Translations under genes and position numbers: made by a program
Origin: Verrucomicrobiota bacterium
GTDB taxonomy: Bacteria > Verrucomicrobiota > Verrucomicrobiia > Opitutales > UBA953
DNA length: 64,000 bases
Reading direction: 5' to 3'
Assembly: GCA_016871415.1 (NCBI GenBank)
Contig: VHDL01000006.1
Span: 62,001 to 126,000, forward strand
Part shown: piece after piece, positions 24,031 to 35,238 of the stretch
Layout of the letters: every line of letters begins with the position of its first letter
Numbering within the stretch: position 1 is the first letter of the stretch
The notes under the pieces: generated by a model
Told to the model about the DNA's origin: nothing
The model's database searches: none
The model's input: only the letters and a program-made list of their open reading frames with translations

Positions 24031-25278
24031 TCAGCCTCCGCCGGTCATCTTGGTGATGAGCGCGATGAGCGGCAGAAACATGGCGAGCACAATCGTGCCG
24101 ACCACGACGGCCAGGAAGACGATGAGGACCGGTTCGATGATCGAGGTGAGCGCGCTGACCGCGTTGTCCACTTCCTCGTCATAGATGTCCGCGACGCGGT
24201 TGAGCATCTCGGGTAGCTGGCCAGTCTCCTCGCCCACCTGGATCATGGAGGTGACCATCTGGGGGAAGACGCCCGTCTGCTCGAGGGGGACGGAGAGCGG
24301 TTCGCCGTCGCGGACGCGGTCATGCACACGCTCGAGCGACTTCGCGATCACGACGTTGTCCAGCGTATCACGGGTGATGGAGATGGACTGCAGGATCGGG
24401 ACGCCGGAGGCCATCAGGGTGCCAAAGGTGCGGGCGAAGCGCGACACCGAGACAATCTGCACGAACGTGCCGACTTTAGGCAGACGGAAGATCATGCGGT
24501 CGAACAGCGCCTTGCCCTTGGGCGTGGCCAGCCAGTACTTGAGGCCGAACCAGAGGCCGGCCACCACCACCGGTGTCACGAACCAGAACTCTGTGAGCGC
24601 CTTGGAGATGCCCACGACGAGCTCGGTGAGGGGCGGCATCTGGGTCTTCTGGCCGTCGAGCAACTTCTGGAAGGAAGGCACGACCTTCACCATCAGGACG
24701 TAAACGATGATGATGGCCACGGAGAGGACGACACCCGGGTAGACCATGGCGGACTTGACCTTCTTCTGGATGCGGGAGGCCTTCTCACGGAACCTCGCCA
24801 GACGGTCGAGGACCTTGTCCAGCACGCCGCCGGCCTCGCCCGCTCGGATCATGTTGACGAAGAGCTTGTCGAAGACTTTGGGGTGCGACTGGAGCGCATC
24901 GGACAGGTTGTTGCCCTGGGCCACGCTTTCAGCTACATTCGTGAGGATGTCCTTGAAGGCGAGGTTGCGCTCCTGCTTGACGATGAGCTCGAGCGCCCGG
25001 AGCAGCGGCAGTCCCGCGGTGATCAGGGTCGCCAGCTGGCGGGTCATCACGGTGACGTCATCCTGGGTGACCTTGGCCCGTAAGCCGAAGGCGCCCTTCT
25101 TAGCACGGGGCGCCGGTGCGGCGGCGGGCGACTTGGAACCCGCCCCGGCCGCGAAACCTGTGACCATCAGGCCCCGGGCCATGAGATTCTTGCGGGCCTG
25201 CGCCTCGTCGGCGGCGGCGATGGAACCGGAGGTCTGGGCGCCGGTCTTGTCGATGGCGGTGTACTTGTAGTCGGGCAT
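24031..25278 (-). CDS. Type II secretion / type IV pilus inner-membrane platform protein (GspF/PilC family)
   Basis: 415 residues. Two repeated GspF domains (about 75-200 and 280-405) each carry the family pattern: …VTVMTRQLATLITAGLPLLRALELI… and …RFARTFGTLMASGVPILQSISIT…. Three membrane helices include VYPGVVLSVAIIIVYVLMVKVV and a C-terminal IEPVLIVFLAVVVGTIVLAM. It is the last gene of the ATPase cluster, 19 bases after the second pilB-type gene, and is followed by a strong terminator. It links the cytoplasmic ATPases to the pilus or pseudopilus. Confidence 0.93.
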   Translation of the reverse strand: MPDYKYTAIDKTGAQTSGSIAAADEAQARKNLMARGLMVTGFAAGAGSKSPAAAPAPRAKKGAFGLRAKVTQDDVTVMTRQLATLITAGLPLLRALELIVKQERNLAFKDILTNVAESVAQGNNLSDALQSHPKVFDKLFVNMIRAGEAGGVLDKVLDRLARFREKASRIQKKVKSAMVYPGVVLSVAIIIVYVLMVKVVPSFQKLLDGQKTQMPPLTELVVGISKALTEFWFVTPVVVAGLWFGLKYWLATPKGKALFDRMIFRLPKVGTFVQIVSVSRFARTFGTLMASGVPILQSISITRDTLDNVVIAKSLERVHDRVRDGEPLSVPLEQTGVFPQMVTSMIQVGEETGQLPEMLNRVADIYDEEVDNAVSALTSIIEPVLIVFLAVVVGTIVLAMFLPLIALITKMTGGG

Positions 25279-25297
25279 GGTGTTTCGGTGAAGGGGT

Positions 25298-26977
25298 TCA
25301 GGTGTACTTGAGGACTTCCTCGATCGTGGTCAGGCCGTCGAAGATGCATCGCAGGCCGTCCTCCCGGAGCGGGCGCATGCCGGACTCGATCGACTTCTGC
25401 TTGAGCACTAGAGTCGGGGCCTTCTGGGTGATGAGGGTGCGGATGCCGTCGTTAATGGGCATCAGTTCGAAGAGGCCTTGGCGGCCCTTGTAGCCGGAGC
25501 GGTTGCACTCGGGGCAGCCCTTGCCGAAGAAGAACTGCTTGCTCGCGATCTCCAGCGCGTCGACCTCGAGCATGGAGACCACGTCCTTATCGGGCTCGTA
25601 TGCGGTCTTGCAGGAGCGGCAGACGCGGCGCAGGAGGCGCTGGGCGAGGACGCCTTCCAAGGAGGCGGAGATGAGGAACGGCTCCAGCCCCATGTCGATG
25701 AGTCGGGTGACGGCGCCGGGGGCGTCGTTGGTGTGGAGCGTGGAGAGCACCACGTGGCCGGTGAGGGAGGCCTGGACGGAGATCTGCGCGGTCTCCAAGT
25801 CGCGGATCTCCCCGACCATGATCGTGTCCGGATCCTGTCGGAGGAAGGCGCGGAGGGCGGCCGCGAAGGTCAGGCCCACCTGATGGTTGATCGGCACCTG
25901 CATGATGCCCTCGACCTCGTACTCGACCGGGTCCTCGGCGGTGAGGATCTTGATGTCCTCAGTGTTCACCTCCCGAAGGGCGGAGTACAGCGTGGTGGTC
26001 TTGCCGGATCCGGTCGGGCCGGTCACGATAAAGATCCCGTTGGGCCGGTTCACCATGGTGCGGATGCCTTCCTTGATATCATCCTGCATCGAGAGTGCGT
26101 CTAGGCTCAGGTTGACGACCGACTTGTCGAGGATTCGGAGCACGACGGACTCGCCGAACTGGGTCGGCAGGGTCGAGACGCGGAGGTCGATAGCCCGGCC
26201 TCCGATTGTGGTCTTGATGCGGCCGTCCTGAGGCACGCGGCGCTCGGCGATGTTGAGGGCGGAGAGCACCTTGACGCGGGCGATGACGGCCGGGGCGAGA
26301 TTCTTCGGCGGAGGCGCCATCTCGTAGAGCGAACCGTCGATGCGGTAGCGGATGCGGAACTGGTCCTCGAAGGGCTCGAAGTGGATGTCGGAGGCCTTGG
26401 CCTTGACGGCCTCCTGCAGGACGAGGTCGACGAAGCGGATGATCGGCGCCTGGCTGGCGGCGGCGGCGACGTCCTCGTCGGTCTTGACGGCCTCGGCCTG
26501 GTCGAACTCGCCGAGGAGGTCCTCCATCGAGGAGGCCGAGGGTTCGCCGTAGGCACGGATGACGGCGGAGTCGACCTGGTCGGGGTCGGCCACGGCGAAC
26601 TCGACGTCACGCTGCAGGATGAACGTCAGTTCGCCAACCGCGGCGGAATTGAAGGGGTCCTTGGCGACCATGATGACCTTGCCGGCCTCGTCCGACACGG
26701 GCACGACGAGGTACTTGTGGGCCTGAGCGGGCTTGAGGAGCCGCAGGATCTCCGAGCCGGCGTCGACAGGGACGGCCGAATAGAACTGGACCTGAAGATG
26801 GTCGGCCACGGCCTGGAGCAGGGCCGGCCGGTCGACGAGGCCCGCGTCCAGGAGGGCGGCGGTGAAGGACTTGCCGGTGGCGGAATGGGACTCCCAGAGC
26901 TCGTCGGCCTGAGGGGCGTCGACGAGGCCGGCCTGAAGGGCGATTTCGCGGATGGTGTCGCTGTGGTCGTCGAACAT
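25298..26977 (-). CDS. GspE/PilB-type assembly ATPase (second in operon)
   Basis: 559 residues. An N-terminal MshEN-like domain (about 1-150) is followed by the secretion ATPase core. Walker A is [16 protein letters not shown], the Asp box is [10 protein letters not shown], Walker B is [13 protein letters not shown], and the His box is [15 protein letters not shown] tetracysteine zinc motif (CRSC…CPEC) identifies the assembly (PilB/GspE) rather than the retraction class. It is separated from pilT by 5 bases. A second PilB-type ATPase is encoded upstream in the same operon. Confidence 0.93.
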   Translation of the reverse strand: MFDDHSDTIREIALQAGLVDAPQADELWESHSATGKSFTAALLDAGLVDRPALLQAVADHLQVQFYSAVPVDAGSEILRLLKPAQAHKYLVVPVSDEAGKVIMVAKDPFNSAAVGELTFILQRDVEFAVADPDQVDSAVIRAYGEPSASSMEDLLGEFDQAEAVKTDEDVAAAASQAPIIRFVDLVLQEAVKAKASDIHFEPFEDQFRIRYRIDGSLYEMAPPPKNLAPAVIARVKVLSALNIAERRVPQDGRIKTTIGGRAIDLRVSTLPTQFGESVVLRILDKSVVNLSLDALSMQDDIKEGIRTMVNRPNGIFIVTGPTGSGKTTTLYSALREVNTEDIKILTAEDPVEYEVEGIMQVPINHQVGLTFAAALRAFLRQDPDTIMVGEIRDLETAQISVQASLTGHVVLSTLHTNDAPGAVTRLIDMGLEPFLISASLEGVLAQRLLRRVCRSCKTAYEPDKDVVSMLEVDALEIASKQFFFGKGCPECNRSGYKGRQGLFELMPINDGIRTLITQKAPTLVLKQKSIESGMRPLREDGLRCIFDGLTTIEEVLKYT

Positions 26978-26982
26978 GGATG

Positions 26983-28053
26983 TCAGGAAGCGGTGGACGA
27001 TCGCAGGCGGGCCCTCACGGCCTCGGAATCCTGGCAGTAATTCAAGACTTCGGCCTCGGGGATGACGCCCTGCGCGTGCAGCGCGAGGAGGTCGGCGTCG
27101 AGCGAACGCATGCCGCGCACGGCGCCGGTCTCGATGTCGGAGGCGATCTGGAAGGTCTTCTTGTCACGTATCTTGGCGGCGACGCCCAAGGTGTTGACGA
27201 GGATCTCGAAGGCGGCGATTCGCGAGTCATCCTTGGTGTGCAGGAGGCTCTGGGAGATGACCATGCAGAGCGATGAGGCGAGCTGCACCTGCACCTGGTC
27301 GCGGCTGCCCGTGGGGAAGGCATCGACGATGCGTTCGATGGTGCGGGCGGCGCCAGACGTGTGCAGGGTGCCGAGGACGAGGTGTCCGGTCTCGGCCGCG
27401 GTGAGCGCCGCCTCGATGGTCTCCAGGTCCCGCAACTCCCCGATGAGGATGACGTCGGGATCCTGACGGAGGGCGGCGCGCACGCCCTCGGCAAACGAGA
27501 GCACGTCGGTACCGACCTCGCGCTGGGTGACGGTGCACTTCTTGTGCGGGTGGACGTACTCGATGGGATCCTCGAGGGTGATGATGTGCCCTTCCTCGTT
27601 CTGGTTGATCCAATCAATCATCGACGCAAGGGTCGTCGTCTTGCCGGAGCCTGTCGGGCCGGTCACGAGCACGAGGCCGCGCGCACGACGGAGCTGGTCC
27701 TTGATCACGCCGGGCAGCCGCAGCTGCTCTAGGGTGAACATGCTCGTGGGGAGCAGGCGCAGGACCAGCCCGGTCTCGCCGCCAGCGCGGAAGACGTTGC
27801 AGCGCAGGCGGCCCTTCTTCTTGAAAGCGAAGGCGAAGTCGCAGCCGCCCTCCTTGGCCAGCCGATCGCGCAGGTGCCGGGGGACGATTTTCACCGCCAG
27901 CGCCTCGGTGTGCGCCGCGGACAACGGAGGACCGTCGAGCGACACGATGGAGCCGTTGATGCGGAGGGAGGGAGGACGGCCGACGTGCAGGTGGAGGTCG
28001 GACGCCCCGTTCTCGATCATTGCTTCCAGCAGCTGGTCCAAATCGTAGCCCAT
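26983..28053 (-). CDS. pilT: PilT-type retraction ATPase
   Basis: 356 residues from the ATG at 28051-28053 ([22 protein letters not shown]), 4 bases after the upstream ATPase gene. Walker A is [15 protein letters not shown], the Asp box is [12 protein letters not shown], Walker B is [13 protein letters not shown], and the His box is [14 protein letters not shown]. There is no zinc motif, as expected for PilT/PilU. The C-terminal AIRNLIRE motif, needed for retraction in PilT, is poorly conserved and reads [11 protein letters not shown], so it may be PilU-like or a specialised paralogue. Confidence 0.88.
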   Translation of the reverse strand: MGYDLDQLLEAMIENGASDLHLHVGRPPSLRINGSIVSLDGPPLSAAHTEALAVKIVPRHLRDRLAKEGGCDFAFAFKKKGRLRCNVFRAGGETGLVLRLLPTSMFTLEQLRLPGVIKDQLRRARGLVLVTGPTGSGKTTTLASMIDWINQNEEGHIITLEDPIEYVHPHKKCTVTQREVGTDVLSFAEGVRAALRQDPDVILIGELRDLETIEAALTAAETGHLVLGTLHTSGAARTIERIVDAFPTGSRDQVQVQLASSLCMVISQSLLHTKDDSRIAAFEILVNTLGVAAKIRDKKTFQIASDIETGAVRGMRSLDADLLALHAQGVIPEAEVLNYCQDSEAVRARLRSSTAS

Positions 28054-28057
28054 GGGC

Positions 28058-29773
28058 TCAGAGGACGTCGTCCGCGACGGTGGCGCCCACAATCTCCTCG
28101 ACGGTGGTCATGCCGGAGAGGATCTTGCGGAGGCCGTCCTCACGCATGGTGCGCATGCCGGCCTCGCGCGCCTTGCGGCGCAGTTCGACGAGGGTGGAGC
28201 CGGCGTAGATCATCTCCTGGACCTCCGCGGTGACGACGAAGAGCTCGAAGACGCCGCGGCGGCCCTTGTACCCGCGGTCGCCGCACTTGGCGCAGCCGGC
28301 GCCCTTCATGGGCGTCGCCGCGGCGAGGTCCTTCTCACTCAGGCCCACGGACATGAGCTCCTTGGAGGTCGGGGCGTAGGGCTGGGCGCAGGCCTGGCAG
28401 ACGCGGCGCACGAGCCGCTGCGCGAGGGCTCCGCGAAGCGCGGCCGAGACGAGGAAGGGCTTCACGCCGATGTCCACGAGACGGGTGACCGAGGAGACGG
28501 AGTCGTTGGTGTGAAGGGTCGAGAACACCATGTGGCCGGTGAGGGCGGCGTTGATAGCAATCTCGGCGGTCTCAAGGTCGCGGATTTCCCCGATCATCAC
28601 GACGTTGGGCGCCTGACGCAGCATGGCGCGCAGGGCCGCGGCGAAGGTCATGCCGACGTCGCGCTTCACCTGCACCTGGTTGATGCCGACCATCTGGTAC
28701 TCGACGGGATCCTCGACGGTGATAATCTTACGGTCCGGCTTGTTGATGTAGTTGAGGGCGGAGTAGAGGGTGGTCGACTTGCCAGAGCCGGTCGGGCCGG
28801 TCACCAGAAAGACGCCGTCCGAGCCGCCGATGAGGGACTGGAACTTGGCCTGGTCGTCCGCGAAGAAGCCGAGCTCGGGCAGGCCGAGCTTGAGGCCCTC
28901 CTTGTCGAGGATTCGCATGACGATGGACTCGCCGTAGACAGTGGGGAGGACGGAGACGCGGAGGTCGATGTCGCGCCCGCCGGTGCGGGCCTGGATGCGT
29001 CCGTCCTGCGGGATGCGCTTCTCCGCGAGCGAGACGTCCGCCATGAGCTTGAGCCGGGAGATGACGGAGGGCTGCAGGCGCTTGGGCGGGCCCTTCATCT
29101 CCTGGAGCACGCCGTCTATGCGGAAGCGCACGCGGAAGCGCTTCTCGAGCGGCTCGAGGTGGATGTCCGAGGCCTTGCGGCGGATAGCGTCGACGATGAG
29201 GGAGTTGACGTAACGGATGATTGGCGCATCGTCCTCCTTGACCTCGCCGCCCTGCGGCAGCTCGACAGAGACGCCGTCCTCGGACTTGCCGAAGACCTGA
29301 TCATAGGCGACGTTGACCTGGCCGCCGCCGTAGCAGCGGTCGATTGCGGAACGGAGCTCATCCGGCGGCGCGAGCTTGGGGTGCAGGGGCACCTTGAGGA
29401 TGCGGGACAGGGAGTCGAGGGTCTCGGTGTCGAGCGGATCCGCGATGGCCACGAGCAGCTCGACTCCGTCCATCTGGAGAGGGAGGATGCAGTGGCGCTC
29501 GGCCTGCTCGCGACCGACGAGCTTGAGGAGCTCATCGGTGGGAGCGACCTGGGAGACGTCCACGACCTCCATGTCGAACTCAGCGCCGAGGGCCGAGGTG
29601 ACGGCCTGCCAGGTGAGCTTCTTCTCGGCCACGAGATGCTCCAGGGCGGCGGTGTCCGGATTCTGACCCTCCTTGAGGTCGCCCAATGCGGCACGGGTGG
29701 CGGCGACGTCATCAGGAGAGACGAGCGCCTTGTCCTGGATGAATTGGATGACAAAATCGTCGGCGGACGTCAC
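28058..29773 (-). CDS. GspE/PilB-type assembly ATPase (first in operon)
   Basis: 571 residues from a GTG start. MshEN domain at about 1-150, then Walker [17 protein letters not shown], Asp box IITVEDPVEYQ, Walker [14 protein letters not shown], His box GHMVFSTLHTND and a CxxC…CxxC zinc motif (CQAC…CAKC). It is clearly different from the second copy, so this is not a recent duplication. The 114-base leader region upstream (29774-29887) is AT-richer than its surroundings and must hold the operon promoter; TTGCCG with AACTTA 17 bases on (minus strand) is a weak candidate. Confidence 0.92.
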   Translation of the reverse strand: MTSADDFVIQFIQDKALVSPDDVAATRAALGDLKEGQNPDTAALEHLVAEKKLTWQAVTSALGAEFDMEVVDVSQVAPTDELLKLVGREQAERHCILPLQMDGVELLVAIADPLDTETLDSLSRILKVPLHPKLAPPDELRSAIDRCYGGGQVNVAYDQVFGKSEDGVSVELPQGGEVKEDDAPIIRYVNSLIVDAIRRKASDIHLEPLEKRFRVRFRIDGVLQEMKGPPKRLQPSVISRLKLMADVSLAEKRIPQDGRIQARTGGRDIDLRVSVLPTVYGESIVMRILDKEGLKLGLPELGFFADDQAKFQSLIGGSDGVFLVTGPTGSGKSTTLYSALNYINKPDRKIITVEDPVEYQMVGINQVQVKRDVGMTFAAALRAMLRQAPNVVMIGEIRDLETAEIAINAALTGHMVFSTLHTNDSVSSVTRLVDIGVKPFLVSAALRGALAQRLVRRVCQACAQPYAPTSKELMSVGLSEKDLAAATPMKGAGCAKCGDRGYKGRRGVFELFVVTAEVQEMIYAGSTLVELRRKAREAGMRTMREDGLRKILSGMTTVEEIVGATVADDVL

Positions 29774-29887
29774 AGGCGTATGTTCCCAGGGTGGAAAAAG
29801 GGGCTTTGATGAACGTCCCCTTGGGGGGAGACGGCTGTAAAAAATTAAGTTAAAACGCCCCTATCCAGCGGCAATCGCAAAGTATCC

Positions 29888-30478
29888 TCAGGAAGGCATA
29901 CCTCGGCCGGCGCAAAGCTCTCCGACCAGCCTCTCAACCTGGCCGCGCAGGAACGTCCGGTCGCAATCGTTCCAAATCACGTAATCTGAAAGCTTAACTT
30001 TCTGCCCGACAGGCATTTGCGACTTTATACGTCGTTCAGATTCTGCCGCCGACAGCCCCCGGTCCTGCAATCTGCGCATGCGCACCGAGTCGGAACAGGC
30101 GACACAGACGATGCAGTCAAACCCGGCCGCGAGTCCCTTCTCGAACAACAGCGGAATCTCCACGATGTACGACTTCGATTCATCGGACATGGCGGCGCCG
30201 CGGAGTTCGGCCACAATCGGGTGGACCAATGATTCGAGGAACTCCAGCTCCGCCCTGTCCCCGAATGCTTTTTCAGCGACCCATGACCGCAGAGGGGTCC
30301 CATCCGGCGCCAGACAGGCCTCCCCCCACCTAGCCTTCAGGGCCTCGACCACCTCCGGACGACGCAAGGCCTGATGAGCCAGGGCGTCGGCATCGACATG
30401 CACGTAGCCCAGCTCGACGAAGCACGCGGCGGCGGCGCTCTTGCCGCAGCCAATGCCTCCCGTGAGTCCGATTACCAT
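29888..30478 (-). CDS. coaE: Dephospho-CoA kinase
   Basis: 196 residues from the ATG at 30476-30478 (MVIGLTGGIGCGKSAAA). The P-loop GGIGCGKS is followed by …LGYVHVDADALAHQAL…, and the lid/CoA-binding region reads SYIVEIPLLFEKGL. The C-terminal …DRGLSAAESERRIKSQM… is the CoaE arginine segment. It phosphorylates dephospho-CoA in the last step of CoA synthesis. It lies 38 bases after ftsH on the minus strand and is the last gene of the serS-tilS-ftsH-coaE run. Confidence 0.95.
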   Translation of the reverse strand: MVIGLTGGIGCGKSAAAACFVELGYVHVDADALAHQALRRPEVVEALKARWGEACLAPDGTPLRSWVAEKAFGDRAELEFLESLVHPIVAELRGAAMSDESKSYIVEIPLLFEKGLAAGFDCIVCVACSDSVRMRRLQDRGLSAAESERRIKSQMPVGQKVKLSDYVIWNDCDRTFLRGQVERLVGELCAGRGMPS

Positions 30479-30516
30479 GCCTCCGAGGCTGGAGACGAAG
30501 CCGGGAGGCGCAAACC

Positions 30517-32478
30517 TCAAGCGGGGCTGGGGGCAGATTCGGCGCCGGGTGCCCTTCCGGTGGAGGGCTCGCGGGGGACGGGAGCGACCGGCGCGCCGAC
30601 CACGGGGGTCTGGATGGCGCCGGTGCGGAGGATCTCGGCGACATGAACGCCATCGAGGGTCTCATGCTCGAGCAGGGCCTCGGCCACCTTCCGGTGCGCC
30701 TCCCCGTGTTCGGCGAGGATGGCCTCGGCGCGGGCATACTGTTCCTTGATGATGGCGGCCACGGCCTCGTCGATCCGGCTTGAGGTCTCGTCGCTGTGCG
30801 ACTGGGTGCGCGCGATTTCGCGCCCGAGGAAGATGGTGTCGGAGTTCTCGCCCAGCGCGACGGGTCCGAGGTCGCTCATGCCCCACTCGCAGACCATCTG
30901 CCGGGCCATGCGGGTAGCCTGCTTGATGTCCGAGGAGGCCCCGTTGGAAATGTCTCCCGTCACGACCTTCTCGCCGATGCGGCCCGCCATCGCCATGCAG
31001 ACGTAGTTGAGCAGGCGGGTCTTCGAATAGCCAAGGATCTCCTTCTTAGGCATGAGCATCGCCATGCCCAGGGCCCGCCCACGCGGGATGATGGTCACCT
31101 TGTGCAGGGGCATGTGCCCGTCGTCGACGACGCTCTGCACCACGGCATGGCCGGCCTCGTGGTAGGCAGTGGCGCGGCGGTCCTCCTCGTCCATGACCTT
31201 CTTGCGCTCGCGGCCGAAGGCGATTTTGTCACGCGCCTCCTCGACGTCGGACATCTCGACCCTGTCGCGGTTGCGACGTCCGGCGTGCAAGGCCGACTCG
31301 TTGAGAAGATTGGCCAGGTCGGCGCCGGACATGCCGGTGGTCATGCGCGCGACGCGCGCGAGGTCCACCGACGGGGCGAGCTGGAAGCGCTTGGCGTGCA
31401 CGGCCAGCACGGCCTCACGGCCCTTGAGGTCGGGCAGGTCGACGAAGACTTGGCGATCGAAACGGCCTGGACGCAGCAGGGCTTGGTCGAGCACGTCGGC
31501 GCGGTTGGTTGCGGCAATCACGATTACGCCGGCCTGACCGTCGAAGCCGTCCATCTCGACAAGGAGCGAGTTGAGGGTCTGCTCACGCTCGTCGTTGCCG
31601 CCGCCGAGTCCAGCGCCGCGCTGGCGGCCGACCGCATCGATTTCATCGATGAAGATGATGCAGGGCGCAATCTTGCGCGCCTGCTCGAAGGTGTCGCGCA
31701 CGCGGGCTGCGCCCACGCCGACGAACATCTCGACGAAGTCTGAACCGCTGATACTGAGGAAGGGCACGCCGGCCTCGCCGGCCACGGCCCGGGCGAGCAG
31801 GGTCTTGCCGGTGCCGGGAGGACCGACCATGAGGATGCCCTTGGGGATCGAGGCTCCGATGCGGGTGAAACGCTTAGGATCCTTGAGGAAGTCGACGACC
31901 TCCTTGACCTCCTCCTTGGCCTCGTCGCAACCCGCGACGTCCTTGAAGGTGGTGGTCTCCTTCTCGGTCGCGTTGAGACGCGCCCGGCTCTTGGCGAACT
32001 GCATGGCGCCGCGGTTCGCGCTCTTGAGGAACCGGTACATCATGAACAGCACGACGCCGGAAACCAGGAGGGTGGGCAGGACGTTCCACAGGAACATGGT
32101 CCAGCCGGTCTGGGCGGGGACGTCCTTGAACGCCTCGACGGGCACGGAGGAACGCAGGGCCTCGAACTCCTTGTCGGTGAGGCGGCCCGCGGCCGAGAAA
32201 CGCGACTTCTCGCCATCGGCGGCCCCCTTGACCATCAGCTCACCGGTGATCTGGTACCACCCCTTGCCGCCGGAGGGATCCTCGCGCACGGACATGGTGC
32301 GGATCTTCTTCTCCTGGGCCATGGTGAGGACCTGGGAGACGTTGAAAGGCTGCACGGACGCAGGCTCGGGTCCCGCGAACTGGAGGAGGGCGAAGACGGC
32401 CAGCAAGAGGAGCAGCCAGACGAGGACTGGCTTGCCGCTCAATTTCTGCCCGCCCTTGTCATCGTCATTCTGGCTCAT
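30517..32478 (-). CDS. ftsH: ATP-dependent zinc metalloprotease FtsH
   Basis: 653 residues from the ATG at 32476-32478 ([11 protein letters not shown]…). Two membrane helices (about 17-33 and 125-145) flank a periplasmic domain. The AAA module has Walker [14 protein letters not shown], Walker [16 protein letters not shown] and the second region of homology …[15 protein letters not shown]. The protease has the zinc motif HEAGH (in [12 protein letters not shown]). It degrades unassembled membrane and regulatory proteins. Its start overlaps the tilS stop by 4 bases. Confidence 0.97.
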   Translation of the reverse strand: MSQNDDDKGGQKLSGKPVLVWLLLLLAVFALLQFAGPEPASVQPFNVSQVLTMAQEKKIRTMSVREDPSGGKGWYQITGELMVKGAADGEKSRFSAAGRLTDKEFEALRSSVPVEAFKDVPAQTGWTMFLWNVLPTLLVSGVVLFMMYRFLKSANRGAMQFAKSRARLNATEKETTTFKDVAGCDEAKEEVKEVVDFLKDPKRFTRIGASIPKGILMVGPPGTGKTLLARAVAGEAGVPFLSISGSDFVEMFVGVGAARVRDTFEQARKIAPCIIFIDEIDAVGRQRGAGLGGGNDEREQTLNSLLVEMDGFDGQAGVIVIAATNRADVLDQALLRPGRFDRQVFVDLPDLKGREAVLAVHAKRFQLAPSVDLARVARMTTGMSGADLANLLNESALHAGRRNRDRVEMSDVEEARDKIAFGRERKKVMDEEDRRATAYHEAGHAVVQSVVDDGHMPLHKVTIIPRGRALGMAMLMPKKEILGYSKTRLLNYVCMAMAGRIGEKVVTGDISNGASSDIKQATRMARQMVCEWGMSDLGPVALGENSDTIFLGREIARTQSHSDETSSRIDEAVAAIIKEQYARAEAILAEHGEAHRKVAEALLEHETLDGVHVAEILRTGAIQTPVVGAPVAPVPREPSTGRAPGAESAPSPA

Positions 32479-33881
32479 CGGACCAACCAGACTAACCGGC
32501 CGGGAGGCCAAGTCAAACGGAGAGCCCCCCCGCAGGGGCCGTCCAGCCGATGGGCGTCGGAGGGCGGGATTCCGGGCACCCACAGGATTTCATCACCGGC
32601 CAGCACCACGGGCAGGGAGTCGCGACTCTCCTCGGGCAGCTTGCGGTTGATCAGGAGATCGGAGAGCTTGGCCCCGCCGGGCGCCCCCAGCGGACGGCAA
32701 CGGTCGCCCTCCGCGCGGCCCCGCCAGACCAATCCCGTCGCCGGCGACCGGAGATACACTTCCTCCGTATTGGAAATCACCCCGCCGGACAGGGCCCTCC
32801 AAAGCGCTTCGTCCACGTCCACGGTCTCGGCCAGAAGTCCGCATTCGGGGTCGGGCACGCCGAGCCGCAGAGGTCTGGGCGTCACGCCCCATGCGGCTGG
32901 CTCGGCGCTCAGGGAGAGCCGGCCCGCCCGCAGGCGGTGCACGCGGCCGCAGAGCGAAAACCGCCCTTCTCCGCCCTCCAGCGCCGCGGCCACGACGGGC
33001 GCGAGGGACTGCGGCGAAGCGTCGGTCCCGGAGAGGAGCCGGAGATGCTCCGCCAGGACGGCGTAAGCGAGCGCGGCGGGACGCGCGCGCAGTCCGGCGA
33101 GGTCCAGGGAATCCGAACCGGGAACGCAACCGAGCTCCCGCGCCCACGCGAGGAGGGCGTCATGCGATTCCGCGAGGATCCGTGCGGAAAGCGCGAAGCC
33201 CGCGGCGTGGCCCTCGCCGAGCGCCGCGTCCGCTCCGCCCCCGACCCAGGACCGGACGCGGTTGCGTGCGGTCACAGGCAGGGCGTTGGTGGCGTCCTCA
33301 CGCCATGTCACGCGCGCCGCAATGAGGGCTTGCGCAAGGTCGCGCTTGCGCAACCCGGCGGCCACCAGCGGACGCCACCTCACATGCCCGTCGCGGAAGC
33401 GCCGTCGGACGCGTGGGGAGCCGAGTCCTCCCGGGCCCGCGCCCCGGGCCAGCCGGAGCAGCACGGTCTCGACCACGTCGTCGACGTGATGCGCGGTCAC
33501 CAGCACGGCCGACCCCGCGTCGGCGCGGACACTCGCGAAGAAGGCCTCGCGGGCGTCACGCAACGCGCCCTCGGAGGCGGGGCCTTCGGAGGCGCGGGAG
33601 CCGAGCCGGCAGGGCACGCCGAGCGAGGCGCAGAGGGCCGCGACGAATTCCGCGTCAGCCGCGGACGCTCGGCCGCGCACCCGGTGGTCGAAATGCGCGA
33701 CGACGAGCCGACCGGCGAAGGCCTCATCCGCGCTCAGGGCCAGGAGCAGGTAGACCGAATCCGCGCCGCCCGAGACGCCCACCAGCAGCGGACCGCCGGG
33801 ATCGTCCGCAAGCCGGGGCAGCCGGGGCAGCGAAGCGGCCGCGGCGCGGAGGACCTCGGTACTGGGCGGGCCTGCGTTCAC
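32475..33881 (-). CDS. tilS: tRNA(Ile)-lysidine synthase
   Basis: 468 residues. The N-type ATP pyrophosphatase loop is [13 protein letters not shown], with AHFDHRVRG and …[20 protein letters not shown]… following, as in TilS. The C-terminal domain (about 390-460) includes [20 protein letters not shown], the TilS C-terminal signature. It makes lysidine at the wobble base of tRNA-Ile(CAU), switching it from Met to Ile. It shares 4 bases with ftsH, an arrangement common in bacteria, and lies 44 bases after serS. Confidence 0.95.
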   Translation of the reverse strand: MNAGPPSTEVLRAAAASLPRLPRLADDPGGPLLVGVSGGADSVYLLLALSADEAFAGRLVVAHFDHRVRGRASAADAEFVAALCASLGVPCRLGSRASEGPASEGALRDAREAFFASVRADAGSAVLVTAHHVDDVVETVLLRLARGAGPGGLGSPRVRRRFRDGHVRWRPLVAAGLRKRDLAQALIAARVTWREDATNALPVTARNRVRSWVGGGADAALGEGHAAGFALSARILAESHDALLAWARELGCVPGSDSLDLAGLRARPAALAYAVLAEHLRLLSGTDASPQSLAPVVAAALEGGEGRFSLCGRVHRLRAGRLSLSAEPAAWGVTPRPLRLGVPDPECGLLAETVDVDEALWRALSGGVISNTEEVYLRSPATGLVWRGRAEGDRCRPLGAPGGAKLSDLLINRKLPEESRDSLPVVLAGDEILWVPGIPPSDAHRLDGPCGGALRLTWPPGRLVWLVR

Positions 33882-33925
33882 GGACGCACCCTAGGCCGCC
33901 GGGGGCGGCTGACAAACCCAACCGC

Positions 33926-35194
33926 TCAGAGCGCGATCGTGTCCTTGCCGTACCAGCGGCGCAGGGCCTCGGGCACGCGCACCACGCCGTCCGGACCGAC
34001 GTTGTTCTCCAGGATGGCGGCGAGCACGCGGGGCAGGCCGAGGCCGGATCCGTTGAGCGTGTGCACGTGCTCGGGCTTGCCGTCCTTGGGCCGGAAACGG
34101 ATGCCGGCGCGACGCGCCTGGAAGTCGGTGAAGTTGGAGCAGCTGGAGACCTCGAGCCAGCGCTTCTGCCCGCCGGCCCACACCTCGAGGTCGTACTGCT
34201 TGCTGTGCGCGAAACCTATGTCCCCGGCGCAGATGAGCAACACCCGGTAGGGCAGGCCGAGCTTCTGGAGGAGACGCTCGGCGTCTCCGCGCAGCGACTC
34301 CAGCTCGTCGAAGGACTTCGACGGATGCACCCACTTGACCAGCTCGACCTTGTCGAACTGATGCAGGCGGTTGAGCCCGCGCACGTGCGCGCCCCAGCTG
34401 CCGGCCTCACGGCGGAAGCAGGGCGTGTAGCCGCAGCGCTTCACCGGCAGCGCGGACTCCTCAAGGATCTCGTCGCGGAAGAAATTGGTGACGGGCACCT
34501 CGGCGGTGGGGATGAGGTAGAAGTCGTCGGTCTGCGCGTGGTACATCTGCCCCTCCTTGTCCGGCAGCTGTCCGGTGGCGGTGGCGCTGGCGGCGTTGAC
34601 GAGCAGCGGGGCGTGCACCTCCTGGTAGCCGGCGGCGCCGGCCTCCTCGAGGAAGAACTGGACCAGCGCCCGGACGAGCCTCGCCATGTCGCCCACGTAG
34701 AACGGGAAGCCCGCGCCGGTCACCTTGACCCCGCGCTCGAAGTCCACCGCCCTGGCGAACCAGGGGATGTCCCAGTGCGGCCGGGCGGAGGCCGAAACGA
34801 GGGCGGAGACGTCGCCCCACTCGGAGACGACGCGGTTGTCGGCCTCGGTCCGGCCGGGCGGCACGGATTCGTGGGGGACGTTCGGCACGGCGAGGGCGGC
34901 GGCGTGCCAGGCGGACTCCGCGTCCTGCACGCGCTTCTCCAGCTCCTTCACGCGGGCGGAGGCGGACTTCATCTCGGCGACCTTGGCGACGAACTCGGGC
35001 GACCCCTTGGGCAGCGCGGCCATCTCCTTGTTGGCGGCGTTCTGGGCGGAACGCGCGGCCTCGAACTCGGCCAGGGCGGTGCGGCGCGCGTCATCGGCGG
35101 CGAGCACCGCGTCGAGGTCGACCTGGAACTTCTTGCGGGCCACGCCCTGACGGACGAGGTCGACGTTCTCACGGAGCAGCTTCGGGTCCAGCAT
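33926..35194 (-). CDS. serS: Seryl-tRNA synthetase
   Basis: 422 residues from the ATG at 35192-35194 (MLDPKLLRENVDLVRQG), the usual SerS start. The N-terminal antiparallel coiled coil (about 28-100) grips the tRNA-Ser long arm. Class II motifs are visible: motif 2 …YTPCFRREAGSWGAHVRGLNRLHQFDKVEL… (written in parts) and motif 3 GSGLGLPRVLAAILEN. It charges tRNA-Ser and is the first gene of the serS-tilS-ftsH-coaE group. Confidence 0.96.
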   Translation of the reverse strand: MLDPKLLRENVDLVRQGVARKKFQVDLDAVLAADDARRTALAEFEAARSAQNAANKEMAALPKGSPEFVAKVAEMKSASARVKELEKRVQDAESAWHAAALAVPNVPHESVPPGRTEADNRVVSEWGDVSALVSASARPHWDIPWFARAVDFERGVKVTGAGFPFYVGDMARLVRALVQFFLEEAGAAGYQEVHAPLLVNAASATATGQLPDKEGQMYHAQTDDFYLIPTAEVPVTNFFRDEILEESALPVKRCGYTPCFRREAGSWGAHVRGLNRLHQFDKVELVKWVHPSKSFDELESLRGDAERLLQKLGLPYRVLLICAGDIGFAHSKQYDLEVWAGGQKRWLEVSSCSNFTDFQARRAGIRFRPKDGKPEHVHTLNGSGLGLPRVLAAILENNVGPDGVVRVPEALRRWYGKDTIAL

Positions 35195-35200
35195 GGACGC

Positions 35201-35230
35201 AGATTGCCCAAGACCACGGCCCGAGGGCAA
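35201..35230 (-). promoter_or_regulatory. Possible promoter immediately upstream of serS
   Basis: On the minus strand, TTGCCC (35225-35230), 18 bases and CAATCT (35201-35206). The -10-like box ends only 6 bases before the serS ATG, so if it is used the mRNA would be leaderless. Box matches are modest. Confidence 0.25.
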
Positions 35231-35238
35231 CGGGGAAT

